Below are positions 1-8,441 of a DNA stretch of 64,000 nt, one piece after another. Source of the DNA: Alteromonadaceae bacterium BrNp21-10 (GTDB taxonomy: Bacteria > Pseudomonadota > Gammaproteobacteria > Enterobacterales > Alteromonadaceae); contig JAUHQD010000002.1 of the NCBI GenBank assembly GCA_030418115.1, positions 248,001 to 312,000 of the forward strand, given 5' to 3'. Both the position numbers and the translations under genes were made by a program. The notes under the pieces were generated by a model. That model worked only from the letters and a program-made list of their open reading frames with translations, was not told the DNA's origin and ran no database searches. Each line of letters begins with the position of its first letter. The first letter of the stretch is position 1.

Positions 1-792
1 GGCGCAGGTAATATGAGCCGCAGTATTATTTCCGGCATGGTCGCTAGCGGCTATCCGGCGGATCTGATTACCGCCAGTAATCCATCTACCCCAAAACTCG
101 ACGCCCTCAAAGCCGATTTTGGCATTCAAACCACCACAGATAATTTACAAGCCGTCGCTCAGTCCGACGTGATTGTGTTATCGGTAAAACCACAAATGAT
201 GGAAGGCGTCTGCGCCGCATTACAGCAAGCACAATTAGGCGAAAAATTATTTGTATCGATTGCTGCAGGCATCACCGTTAGCCGTCTGCAACAAATGTTG
301 GGTAGCGACTATAAGTTAGTACGTACCATGCCCAACACCCCAAGCGCACTAGGTAAAGGCATGACAGGTTTATATGCCGATGAACAAGTACTGGAAGTAG
401 ATCGCCAATTTGCAGGTGACTTGTTATCCCAAGTGGGCGAAATTGCCTGGGTTGAACAAGAATCCATGATCGATGCGGTAATCGCAGCGGCGGGCTCTAG
501 TCCGGCGTACTTTTTCTTGTTCTTAGAATCCATGCAAAATGAAGCAGAAAACATGGGCTTTGATAAAGCTACCGCTCGCTTACTAGTACAACAAGCCATG
601 CTCGGCAGTGCGGAAATGGTTTGTCACAATCCACAACTTGAATTAAGTGAGTTAAGAGCCCAAGTTACCTCCAAAGGTGGCACCACGGCCCAAGCCATCG
701 CTTCGTTTCAGGATAGTGGTTTACCGGCCATAGTTAGTAAGGCGATGCAGGCAGCGGTAACGCGAGCGCAAGAAATGGCAAAACAAATTTAG
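1..792 (+). CDS. proC: Pyrroline-5-carboxylate reductase (5' truncated by window edge)
   Basis: This enzyme catalyses the last step of proline synthesis, the NAD(P)H-dependent reduction of 1-pyrroline-5-carboxylate in the cytoplasm. The reading frame is open from base 1 and begins with GAGNM, the end of the N-terminal Rossmann glycine motif, so a few N-terminal residues lie outside the window; the first ATG at 13 is internal. The family signature is seen as VRTMPNTPSALGKGMTGLYA and, in the C-terminal dimerisation domain, VTSKGGTTAQAI. yggT follows after 8 bases, the usual proteobacterial proC-yggT order. Identification is secure; only the start is missing. Confidence 0.95.
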   Translation, partial: GAGNMSRSIISGMVASGYPADLITASNPSTPKLDALKADFGIQTTTDNLQAVAQSDVIVLSVKPQMMEGVCAALQQAQLGEKLFVSIAAGITVSRLQQMLGSDYKLVRTMPNTPSALGKGMTGLYADEQVLEVDRQFAGDLLSQVGEIAWVEQESMIDAVIAAAGSSPAYFFLFLESMQNEAENMGFDKATARLLVQQAMLGSAEMVCHNPQLELSELRAQVTSKGGTTAQAIASFQDSGLPAIVSKAMQAAVTRAQEMAKQI

Positions 793-800
793 GATACCTT

Positions 801-1349
801 ATGAAATCTCCGTATGTATTGATCGATATAATTTTTAACCTTTATTTGATGATTGTCATATTACGAATCTGGTTACAATTGGCTCGCGCTGACTTTTACA
901 ATCCTTTCAGTCAGTTCGTAATCAAAGCAACTCATCCAATTGTTGGCCCACTACGTCGAGTATTACCTTCGTTTGGTAGTGTAGATAGCGCTTCCTTGGT
1001 ATTGGCATTAATAGTTGCGGCAACAAAAATTATTTTAATTGGCCTTTTAGGTGGTGGAACTAGTATTAACCCCCTCAGTGTTTTGATTAGTTCAGTATTT
1101 GTGGTGCTGATCGAATCTATGTCTTTAATTTTTTATATTCTTATTATTCGTGCCATTATGAGCTGGATCAGTCAAGGCTATAACCCATTTGAAGCATTAT
1201 TACAGCAACTAACTGAGCCGCTACTTGCGCCCATTCGTCGAGTTATTCCGCCAATTGGCGGATTGGATTTATCCATACTAGTCGCAATTGTCGCGCTACA
1301 ATTTCTACCCATCTTAGTGGGGGATATTTTTGGCATATTTATGCGGTAA
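801..1349 (+). CDS. yggT: YggT family integral membrane protein
   Basis: This is a small inner-membrane protein with two tandem YGGT repeats, each a hydrophobic hairpin followed by a conserved stretch (NPFSQFVIKATHPIVGPLRRVLP near residues 33-55 and NPFEALLQQLTEPLLAPIRRVIP near 128-150). Members have been linked to osmotic tolerance and, in other lineages, to division or membrane organisation, but no molecular function is established. It starts 8 bases after proC and is probably cotranscribed with it. The 182-residue length is normal for the two-repeat proteobacterial form. Confidence 0.9.
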   Translation: MKSPYVLIDIIFNLYLMIVILRIWLQLARADFYNPFSQFVIKATHPIVGPLRRVLPSFGSVDSASLVLALIVAATKIILIGLLGGGTSINPLSVLISSVFVVLIESMSLIFYILIIRAIMSWISQGYNPFEALLQQLTEPLLAPIRRVIPPIGGLDLSILVAIVALQFLPILVGDIFGIFMR

Positions 1350-1364
1350 TGGAGAGGTAATAGA

Positions 1365-1817
1365 ATGATGTTAAGACAATTTAATGCAATTGTAGTGTCC
1401 CTTTGGTTATTGGCTGTTCTTAGTGCTCTAATTACACCTGTCGCCTTAGCAGAGCAGAAAGTCACCTTAGGCGACTGGGACGTGCATTACATTGTACTAC
1501 CTAGCACCTTTTTAACGCCGGATGTGGCCAAAGCCTACGGATTACAGCGTAGCCGCTATCAATCACTGATTAACATTTCAGTGCTCGACAGCAAAAGCCA
1601 ACTGGCACAATCGGTAGTAGTGAGTGGCACTGCCAAAAATTTACTGGGTAATGTGCGTAAGCTAGAATTTCAGGAAGTTAAAGAGCAGCAATCTATTTAT
1701 TACCTAGCGCAACTACCCCTTGATGGTGAGGAGCTGTGGCGTTTTGAGATTACCGTTCGCCACGGCGACACCAGTGAAACATTAAAATTTAAGCAAAAAC
1801 TCTATATTGAGGAATAA
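1365..1817 (+). CDS. DUF4426 domain-containing secreted protein
   Basis: The protein has an N-terminal signal peptide of about 29 residues ending near ALAEQ, followed by a ~120-residue soluble domain resembling DUF4426 (GDWDVHYIVLPSTFLTPDVA near residues 37-56). The family is periplasmic with unknown function and is commonly found downstream of yggT in gammaproteobacteria, as here (15-base gap). The start ATG at 1365 has a GGAGAGG ribosome-binding site about 9 bases upstream. In relatives the next genes are often rdgB and hemW; here a propeller-protein gene follows instead. Confidence 0.75.
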   Translation: MMLRQFNAIVVSLWLLAVLSALITPVALAEQKVTLGDWDVHYIVLPSTFLTPDVAKAYGLQRSRYQSLINISVLDSKSQLAQSVVVSGTAKNLLGNVRKLEFQEVKEQQSIYYLAQLPLDGEELWRFEITVRHGDTSETLKFKQKLYIEE

Positions 1818-1879
1818 CTGTTTTTAAGATGTAGGCAGTTAGGCCAGCTTTCCTTAACCGGGATAACAGGAGCAACATT

Positions 1880-2893
1880 ATGCATCTACAACGCTTAGCC
1901 ACAGTAACAATCTGGGTTTGCAGCCTATTTACGGCCCATCTGTTGGCGGCAGAAACCAAACCCGCAGCTACTGAACTCCCCGCTAAAGTCAGCATTCAAA
2001 ACTGGCAAATTGAATGGGGTGGTCGCCCTCGGGATCCTTTCGTTGCCTCTTCTGGCGACGTATGGTTTTGTGGTCAGGCAGGAAATTATATTGGCCGACT
2101 TGATCCCAACACCAATAAGTTAACGCAATTCAAAGTACCAGATGGTTCCCATCCCCATAACCTGATTGTCGATAACCAAGGCATGGTGTGGTACGCCGGT
2201 AATCAAAACGCACATATTGGCCGCTTAGATCCTAGTGATGGCAGTATTCAACAATTCCCCATGCCCGAGGCCATTAGCGACCCGCATACCTTAGTTTTTG
2301 ATCAACAAGGCAATATTTGGTTTACCGCCCAGCACAGCAATACTATCGCCAAATTAGATATTAAAACAGGGGATATAAAATACGTAAAAGCGAGCGAATC
2401 AGGCTCGCGCCCCTACGGCATTAAAATCGACAGTAATCATCAAGTTTGGTCGGTATTAGTGGGCACTAATAAATTAGCCAAAGTCGACCCTAACACCATG
2501 GCCATCACTGAATACGTTTTACCCAATGACAAAAGTCGGCCACGTAGATTAGAGATCACCGCCGACGATAACATTTGGTATGTGGATTATGCATTAGGCA
2601 CTCTTGGTCGCTTTGATCCTAAAACCGCAGCATTTACCGAATGGCTGATGCCTTCAGGTAAAAGCAGCCACCCTTATGGCACAGCACTTGATAATCAAGG
2701 CCGTATTTGGATAGCGGAGGTCGGCGTATACCCCAATCAATTTGTGGGCTTTGATACCAAGTTAGAAAAATTCATTAGCACCGATACGATAACCGCAGGC
2801 GGTTCGGTAAGGCATATGATGTTCGATGCCCCCAGCAACAGCGTTTGGTTTGGGGTGGACACGGGTGTGATTGCTAGAGGTACATTGCCTTAG
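1880..2893 (+). CDS. Secreted Vgb-like (virginiamycin B lyase/streptogramin lyase family) beta-propeller protein
   Basis: After a signal peptide of about 24 residues (cleavage near LLAAE) the protein consists of repeated ~42-residue blades of the type GNIWFTAQHSNTIAKLD, giving the seven-bladed propeller of the Vgb/SMP-30-like family. Vgb of staphylococci linearises type B streptogramins, but most environmental homologues are exported proteins of unknown substrate and resistance should not be assumed. The start at 1880 has an AGGAG site 8-10 bases upstream. It lies 62 bases after the DUF4426 gene on the same strand. Fold assignment is confident, activity is not. Confidence 0.72.
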   Translation: MHLQRLATVTIWVCSLFTAHLLAAETKPAATELPAKVSIQNWQIEWGGRPRDPFVASSGDVWFCGQAGNYIGRLDPNTNKLTQFKVPDGSHPHNLIVDNQGMVWYAGNQNAHIGRLDPSDGSIQQFPMPEAISDPHTLVFDQQGNIWFTAQHSNTIAKLDIKTGDIKYVKASESGSRPYGIKIDSNHQVWSVLVGTNKLAKVDPNTMAITEYVLPNDKSRPRRLEITADDNIWYVDYALGTLGRFDPKTAAFTEWLMPSGKSSHPYGTALDNQGRIWIAEVGVYPNQFVGFDTKLEKFISTDTITAGGSVRHMMFDAPSNSVWFGVDTGVIARGTLP

Positions 2894-2923
2894 CGCTGCA
2901 AAATCAGCAGCGCTCGACGCATT

Positions 2924-3463
2924 TTACTTAATAGACTTTATTGCTCGAAGATAAATGACCAAGGCAAAAACTAATTCCATTACACCACCTGCCAAACCAC
3001 CAGCGTAAGTAGGTGCATTTAAAAAAACTAACGCCACTGCTGACAGCGCCAAAAATACACTAAAGACCCAATAAACTTTTGAGCCGTACAGCGTATTAAA
3101 GGTTAAGTAGCGACCGGCTATCACCATCAACATCGCCGGAAAGAACAATTCAATCTTATACATAGCCGCCCCCACTGCAACGGGAATAGATAGCAGCATC
3201 CAAAACGTACCTTCAATGGCCAATGACGCTAAGGGATTGTCTTTTTGATGCTTGCCGCTTCTGCCCATCATTTTACAAATTACCACCGATACCGGGAATA
3301 TCAGCATGCCGCCAAAAATAAGGGTTAACATGCCTGATACTGGTGTGAGTAATAGGGCAACTATGCCAGCAACAATCCAAGCCGAGCCTGATGAAATTAC
3401 CCCAGGTACGCCGTCAAAATAGGCCTGCCGCATATCCTGTTGAGCTTCAATAATTGAATGCAT
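2924..3463 (-). CDS. Small integral membrane protein, DUF7010-like
   Basis: This 179-residue protein has about five to six hydrophobic segments (near residues 28-60, 80-100, 102-120, 130-148 and 152-172) and a short cytoplasmic loop, KMMGRSGKHQKDNP. The N-terminal EAQQDMRQAYFDGVPGV and the membrane pattern resemble proteins annotated DUF7010; I am moderately sure of that and know no function. It is convergent with the propeller gene (30 bases between stops) and divergent from the sigma-factor gene, so it forms its own transcription unit. Confidence 0.6.
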   Translation of the reverse strand: MHSIIEAQQDMRQAYFDGVPGVISSGSAWIVAGIVALLLTPVSGMLTLIFGGMLIFPVSVVICKMMGRSGKHQKDNPLASLAIEGTFWMLLSIPVAVGAAMYKIELFFPAMLMVIAGRYLTFNTLYGSKVYWVFSVFLALSAVALVFLNAPTYAGGLAGGVMELVFALVIYLRAIKSIK

Positions 3464-3726
3464 TTTTCTGTTCCCTCTAAAAAAATTCGATCTACCTAGA
3501 CCCTTTCAAGCCGTCAAACGCTACATGTGAAATGCATTTAAACGATCATATTTTGTACTTTATTTAAAAGAGTCAGTAACTTAGCACTGCAATTGATTTG
3601 ATTCAAAGATTTAGTTTTGCGAGTAAAGTAAGGGTTATTAGAGCAATCAAAAAATTAAATGAACCTGCCGCCAGTTCATTTCGTCTATTATGCAACCATA
3701 AAATAAAACACCTAAGGATTGATGGA

Positions 3727-4257
3727 ATGCTGCAAGCGGAGGAAGAGTTATTGGTATTGGCAGCCCAACGGGGTAACCACAAGGCCTTTAGCGTTCTTTT
3801 TAAGCATCATCAGCAAGCCTTAGTGCGTTTTGCTTATAAGCTCAGCCATAACCAAGATATTGCCCAAGAGGCCACTCAAGATACCTGGATCCAATCGGCT
3901 AAAAATTTACACAAATTAACCGACCCACGTGCTTTTAAGAGTTGGCTTTATCGCCTTGCACGCTGGCGCACTTTAGATATGTTGAAACGTCAGTCTCGTC
4001 AGCAAGCCTATATTGATGATGACGCTGATGAACAGGCATTGGCCGAGCAATGTGATGCCAAGTCAACAGACCCACAACCGATACGCGATGCCATTGAGCG
4101 CTTACCGGCCATAGAGAAACAAATGATTCATTTGTTCTATTTAGATGAATTGAGTGTGGCCGAAATCGGCATTGTTTTAGAAATTCCAACCGGCACGGTG
4201 AAATCTCGACTTAACCGTGCTCGTAGCTTACTGAAAGAAAAATACCGGAGTGAATAA
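3727..4257 (+). CDS. ECF-type RNA polymerase sigma factor
   Basis: This is an extracytoplasmic-function sigma factor of 176 residues. Region 2 is seen near residues 18-85 (NHKAFSVLFKHHQQALVRFAYKL and DPRAFKSWLYRLARWRTLDML) and region 4 near residues 118-172 (LPAIEKQMIHLFYLDELSVAEI and GTVKSRLNRARSLLKEKY). The frame is open upstream to a TTG at 3598, but the extra 43 residues do not look like sigma sequence; the ATG at 3727 has an AAGGA site about 10 bases upstream and gives a normal length. The next gene, a DUF6768 membrane protein, begins at its stop codon, suggesting a translationally coupled sigma and regulator pair. Confidence 0.88.
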   Translation: MLQAEEELLVLAAQRGNHKAFSVLFKHHQQALVRFAYKLSHNQDIAQEATQDTWIQSAKNLHKLTDPRAFKSWLYRLARWRTLDMLKRQSRQQAYIDDDADEQALAEQCDAKSTDPQPIRDAIERLPAIEKQMIHLFYLDELSVAEIGIVLEIPTGTVKSRLNRARSLLKEKYRSE

Positions 4258-4258
4258 A

Positions 4259-4633
4259 ATGAGTATTGATGACAAAATTAAAAATGAATTAGAAAGCCAA
4301 GCCAGTGAAATTGACAACATCCTAGCGGAAGAACAAGGCCTAGCCGACTTTGTTCTTGGATCGGTCCGCAGTAGTTTAAAAGGTTGGTTTATTGTGGTGA
4401 ATATTGTGACCTTGATTGTCAGCGGCGTGATGATATGGAGCGGCTACGAATTTGTTATGGCCGACCTAGTCAAAGAACAAATTTACTGGGGCGTATGGTT
4501 GCTAGTATCACTCAATGCGCAAATTGCACTCAAACAGTGGATTTGGGCAGAAATGAGTCGCAGCTCTATTATTCGTGAAGTAAAACGAGTTGAGCTAGCG
4601 GTAAGTCGCCAATTAGCGCAACTCAAACCCTAA
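4259..4633 (+). CDS. DUF6768-like membrane protein coupled to ECF sigma factor
   Basis: A charged cytoplasmic N-terminus (IDDKIKNELESQASEIDNIL) is followed by two membrane segments (near residues 43-65 and 74-95) and an amphipathic C-terminal tail. The pattern resembles DUF6768 proteins, which often follow ECF sigma genes; a role holding or tuning the sigma factor is inferred from position only, and no classical zinc anti-sigma motif is present. A GTG at 4250 is possible, but the ATG at 4259 has GGAG at 4247-4250 at ideal spacing. The gene begins one base after the sigma stop codon. Confidence 0.65.
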   Translation: MSIDDKIKNELESQASEIDNILAEEQGLADFVLGSVRSSLKGWFIVVNIVTLIVSGVMIWSGYEFVMADLVKEQIYWGVWLLVSLNAQIALKQWIWAEMSRSSIIREVKRVELAVSRQLAQLKP

Positions 4634-4684
4634 CTATCGGCATTGCTATGTTAGGGCTCAATCACATTAACATTATTGTTGTGC

Positions 4685-4733
4685 TGTTATTGTTAGCGGA
4701 ATTAATACTGCAGCTTATCCGCTAACAGTAACA
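4685..4733. repeat. Long imperfect inverted repeat between DUF6768 gene and glpQ
   Basis: Arms at 4685-4700 and 4718-4733 pair at 15 of 16 positions around a 17-base loop containing CTGCAG. There is no following T-run, so it is not a classical intrinsic terminator. It may still end the sigma transcript, or be a small dispersed palindrome or regulator site. Confidence 0.6.
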
Positions 4734-4825
4734 ACATAGATGAATGAAGCATTGGCTACAGAGTTTAATACAACTGTCATGCTCAGCTCGCATAATCAGT
4801 TAATTCTCTTCGCTAATATTTTGAC

Positions 4826-5926
4826 ATGATGTATTTGGACAAGATGAAATTTTTACCGTTATTTGTAATGTTGATTACCACCAGCCTGCAACCTGCTTAT
4901 GGGGTTGTCGTTAAAGGGCAAGAAAAACTAGTCATTGCCCATCGTGGTGCCAGCGGTTATTTACCAGAACACAGCTTGGCGGCAAAAGCCATGGCCTATG
5001 CCATGGGCGCAGATTACATCGAGCAAGATGTAGTGATGAGCAAAGACAATGCTTTAGTTGTACTGCATGATCATTTTTTAGATCGCGTCACCAATGTCGC
5101 CACACAATTTCCTGGCCGCGCACGCAGCGACGGCCGTTACTATGCTATTGATTTTACCCTCGCAGAAATTAAAACCTTACAAATGACCGAGGGCTTTAGC
5201 ATCGAAAACGGCCAGCAACGGGCTATTTATCCGCAACGCTTCCCCCTTTGGCGATCCACATTTCAGGTACATACCTTGGCGGAAGAAATCGAACTCATTC
5301 AAGGCTTAAATAAAAGCACCGGCAAACAGATAGGCATATACCCAGAAATAAAATCCCCCGCTTTTCACCGCCATCACGGCAAAGACATCAGCAAAGCAGT
5401 ATTAAAGGATCTACAGCGCTACGGCTACACCAGCCGAACCAGTAAGGTATATGTGCAAAGCTTTGATCCCATCGAGTTACAACGGATTAAACAACAACTA
5501 CTCCCCGAACTTGAAATGGATCTCAAGTTAGTACAACTCATTGCCGAAACCAGCTGGCACGAAACTCTAATTTACCAGCAAGATAAAACCATAGTGTACG
5601 ATTACGACTGGATGCTTAGGGATGATGCTATGGTAAAAATCGCCCAATACGCCGACGGCATCGGCCCATGGAAACCGATGTTGATCAATATTGATAATGT
5701 CACGAACGTGCCGCGATCTAACGGCATGTTAGGAGCAGCCCACCAAGCAGGATTAGTCGTTCACCCCTACACGTTCCGAGCTGATACCGGTCGTATTCCT
5801 GATTTTGCCATGGATTTTGACGATCTTCTAAAGATTTACTATTTCGATATTGATGTCGATGGCGTGTTTACCGATTTTCCGGATAAAGCAGTGGAGTTTT
5901 TACGCAAAGCACAACTTGCGGAATAG
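4826..5926 (+). CDS. glpQ: Periplasmic glycerophosphodiester phosphodiesterase
   Basis: This enzyme hydrolyses glycerophosphodiesters to glycerol 3-phosphate and an alcohol in the periplasm. A signal peptide ends near residue 26 (PAYG). The GDPD TIM-barrel motifs are clear: VIAHRGASGYLPEHSL (residues 31-46), GADYIEQDVVMSKD and LVVLHDHFLDR, supplying the catalytic His and the metal-binding Glu, Asp and His. At 366 residues it matches the long GlpQ type (E. coli about 358) rather than UgpQ. It stands alone; no glpT lies beside it. M7 (4844) is an alternative start that also gives a signal peptide. Confidence 0.88.
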   Translation: MMYLDKMKFLPLFVMLITTSLQPAYGVVVKGQEKLVIAHRGASGYLPEHSLAAKAMAYAMGADYIEQDVVMSKDNALVVLHDHFLDRVTNVATQFPGRARSDGRYYAIDFTLAEIKTLQMTEGFSIENGQQRAIYPQRFPLWRSTFQVHTLAEEIELIQGLNKSTGKQIGIYPEIKSPAFHRHHGKDISKAVLKDLQRYGYTSRTSKVYVQSFDPIELQRIKQQLLPELEMDLKLVQLIAETSWHETLIYQQDKTIVYDYDWMLRDDAMVKIAQYADGIGPWKPMLINIDNVTNVPRSNGMLGAAHQAGLVVHPYTFRADTGRIPDFAMDFDDLLKIYYFDIDVDGVFTDFPDKAVEFLRKAQLAE

Positions 5927-5981
5927 TTGCCCCCTTAAATTGTAATGGCTTCGCCTCTGTAATCCTGACTTTTTTCGTGCT

Positions 5982-6105
5982 GATGTCGAACCGGCGTGAT
6001 ATAGCGCCCTGCAAAGTACATGCCTTGGCCGAACCTCCTGTTCGACCATTCGACGCAGAACAATTTAAAAATGGGAAAGTTGAGTCGCAGTGTGCCGACT
6101 TGTGA
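5982..6105 (+). repeat. Left arm of inverted repeat flanking the methyltransferase gene
   Basis: This ~124-bp stretch is, by eye, roughly three quarters identical to the reverse complement of 7245-7369. Shared blocks include GTCGAACCGGCG, CCATTCGACG and GGGAAAGTTGAGTCGCAG. No coding sequence is apparent. The rest of 5927-6350 is AT-rich and holds the presumed promoter of the methyltransferase gene; nothing else was recognised there. Confidence 0.75.
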
Positions 6106-6350
6106 ACAATATAGTTAAAGGCTGCATTAAGCGAAAACCTGTCATACGATTAATTAGCCCTGAAGATCGCCTTTACTGAGAAAGCTGGCATTTAAAGAAT
6201 TGAGATTGAATTGTAGGTTTGTTCTAATAGTGCTAATCAATTAGATTAGATATTCCTAGCCAAATCCATCTTTGTATTTGAAATTTTACTTTCACTTTTC
6301 AGTTTCGATTCGACACTACGTTTTTGGTTTGAACCATAAAAGGAAATTAC

Positions 6351-7097
6351 ATGAACAGATTATATATTCTATTTATAGTCGCTTTATTTGCCGTTGCGAC
6401 TTTAACCAGTCTTCAGGTAAATGCCAAAGAAGAAATGCAATACAATATCTATGAAAATGCAATTAAAAATCCAAACAGGCTGAAGTCAGACCTTGTCAAC
6501 GATGTAAAAAGAAAACCTGCTCTGATTCTTCCCTTTACTCAGATTCAAGAAGGCGACAAAATTTTGGAACTAGGAGCAGGAGGCGGATATACCACGGAGT
6601 TAATTTCTTGGTCGGTAGGTAAGTATGGTAAGGTTTATGCGCATTTTCTCTATAACCAAGAAAGGCTAAACAACGAAAGATTATCCAATGTTGTATCCCT
6701 TCGGCAGCATACACTTCTAGAACTAAATACTGTATTAACTGAAAACAACATAAATGAAAATGCTTTGGATTCAGTAGTGATTTTCTTCATATTACACGAT
6801 ATTTATTTAAATAAAGAAATGGACGAAAAATTGCTCCAAACACTTTATACCTCTTTAAAATCAGGGGGGACAATAGTGGTTTTAGACAATGCTGCAAAGA
6901 AAGGAACTGAGCTTGAAGCAATTGGTACGCTCCATAGAATAGATGAAGATTTTGTGATTAGTGAGTTTAAAAGATTTGGCTTCGTTCTAGATGATACAAG
7001 TGATGTATTGAGAAACCCAAATGACAATCACACTAAACCGTGGGGAGATTTTGATGGTTTACAGGATAGGTTTGCATTCAGATTCAAAAAGCCATAA
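6351..7097 (+). CDS. Exported class I SAM-dependent methyltransferase-like protein
   Basis: A signal peptide of about 25 residues (hydrophobic stretch ILFIVALFAVATLTSL, cleavage near VNAKE) precedes a Rossmann methyltransferase domain with motif I ILELGAGGGYTTELI at about residues 72-86 and a later FILHDIYLN acidic motif. It resembles the exported predicted methyltransferase group (COG4798-like); substrate and how SAM is reached outside the cytoplasm are unknown. The start ATG at 6351 has an AAAGGAAA site. The gene is clearly more AT-rich than its neighbours and sits between inverted repeats at 5982-6105 and 7245-7369, which suggests acquisition as a unit. Confidence 0.78.
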   Translation: MNRLYILFIVALFAVATLTSLQVNAKEEMQYNIYENAIKNPNRLKSDLVNDVKRKPALILPFTQIQEGDKILELGAGGGYTTELISWSVGKYGKVYAHFLYNQERLNNERLSNVVSLRQHTLLELNTVLTENNINENALDSVVIFFILHDIYLNKEMDEKLLQTLYTSLKSGGTIVVLDNAAKKGTELEAIGTLHRIDEDFVISEFKRFGFVLDDTSDVLRNPNDNHTKPWGDFDGLQDRFAFRFKKP

Positions 7098-7244
7098 AGC
7101 TAAACCTACCGACTTAAATTAGATTTATTTGTTAATTATGCCAAGCCGATCTGACAGTCGGCTATCTGCTGTTAGGGATCGTTCATTGGGTAGAGCGTGA
7201 ACAGCAGCTTCTGGCACAAAATAGACCATCATCATTCGATGAAC

Positions 7245-7369
7245 TCACAGGTCGGTAAACTGCGACTCAACTTTCCCGAATTTAATGGCCATTCGTCGAA
7301 TGGCAAAACAAGGACGTTTTGCCAAGGCGCGCACCTTGCAAGGATGCTACATCGCGCCGGTTCGACATT
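7245..7369 (-). repeat. Right arm of inverted repeat flanking the methyltransferase gene
   Basis: This is the reverse-complement partner of 5982-6105. The following stretch 7430-7661 is non-coding and rich in small palindromes, for example GGTATTTG/CAAATACC (7564-7587). It ends with AAAAAAGTCAGGA (7612-7624), whose complement also lies just left of the left arm (5962-5975). The right side therefore looks like the same element with about 240 extra bases. Confidence 0.75.
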
Positions 7370-7661
7370 AGAATGGGAATTCAATTCGGAAATAGACAAA
7401 AGTTTTTGGAAAACTTTTGAACAGCTTTAGCTGGCTCGAAGAGTCAAGTACAGGACGTACTTCATAAAGTTGTTGGAGCGAATGGAGCTTTACTGCGGAC
7501 TTCCTGTCCTTCGCCTTTCAGGCCGCACTGAAGTACGTTCAAATTTGTTCCTACAAATTTGTCAGGTATTTGGCTCCTTCCAAATACCCTCGCGCGGCAG
7601 GGGGCCGCGTGAAAAAAGTCAGGACGACAGCTGGCGCAGCCAATAACCCACCGCAACGCGG

Positions 7662-8441
7662 CTACCCCCTTACCTCTTTACGATGAAACACCAACTCAGC
7701 ATCTGTAGACTGTGACGGCTCAAAATAATACCCATCCGTATCAAAAGCTTTTAACTGTTCAACTTCTGTTAAACGGTTTTGAATAATGTAGCGTGCCATC
7801 ATGCCGCGGGCTTTTTTGGCAAAGAAGCTGATCACTTTAAATTGGCCGTTCTTTTCGTCTTTAAAAATCGGCGTAATAATGTCACCAGCCAATTTTTGGG
7901 TTTTTACTGATTTAAAATATTCATTAGAAGCGAGATTGACCAGGATATCGTCCTGCTGTTGTTGCAGTGCAGCATTCAATTTTTCGGTAATAGTGTCACC
8001 CCAAAACTGGTACAAGCTAGTGCCTTTATCCGTAATGACTTTTTTACCCATTTCTAAACGATAGGGCTGCATTAAATCCAATGGTTTAAGCAAGCCATAT
8101 AATCCTGACAAAATGCGCATGTGTTGTTGGGCAAAATCAAAGTCATCTTGACTAAATTCAGCAGCATTCAAGCCGCCATAGACGTCACCATTAAAGGCCA
8201 ATACTGCTTGTTTGGCATTGTCGGTGGTAAAGGGTGTTTGCCATGAGCCAAATCGGGCAACATTTAACGCAGCCAGTTTATCGCTGATCTTCATCATGCT
8301 GGCCACTTCTTGTGCAGACAAGGTACGACAAACATCAATCAACTGTTGTGATTGGGCTAATAATTCCGGCTGACTATATTGATTGGTGACGGCTGGGGTT
8401 TGATAATCAAGATTCTTGGCGGGCGACACCACAATAAGCAT
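7662..8441 (-). CDS. yaaA: Peroxide stress resistance protein YaaA
   Basis: YaaA (DUF328/UPF0246) is a cytoplasmic DNA-binding protein that limits intracellular iron and oxidative damage under peroxide stress. The family N-terminus [16 protein letters not shown] is intact, and later signatures [43 protein letters not shown] and [12 protein letters not shown] are all present. The start at 8441 is chosen because it gives the canonical N-terminus and has AAGGA upstream; 25 extra upstream codons are open but unlike the family. At 259 residues it matches the usual length. The gene is monocistronic. Confidence 0.93.
   Translation of the reverse strand: MLIVVSPAKNLDYQTPAVTNQYSQPELLAQSQQLIDVCRTLSAQEVASMMKISDKLAALNVARFGSWQTPFTTDNAKQAVLAFNGDVYGGLNAAEFSQDDFDFAQQHMRILSGLYGLLKPLDLMQPYRLEMGKKVITDKGTSLYQFWGDTITEKLNAALQQQQDDILVNLASNEYFKSVKTQKLAGDIITPIFKDEKNGQFKVISFFAKKARGMMARYIIQNRLTEVEQLKAFDTDGYYFEPSQSTDAELVFHRKEVRG

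Noticed and set aside
1880-2893. Antibiotic resistance call for the Vgb-like protein
   Set aside because: The family is mostly environmental propellers, and only the fold is supported by sequence.
7197-7430. Open frame of 77 codons within the right inverted-repeat arm
   Set aside because: It overlaps the repeat 7245-7369, has no good ribosome-binding site, and the left copy does not keep the frame.
7462-7656. Minus-strand frame of 64 codons in the palindrome-rich region
   Set aside because: Composition is Cys/Arg-rich as expected from palindromic DNA, and no family resemblance was seen.
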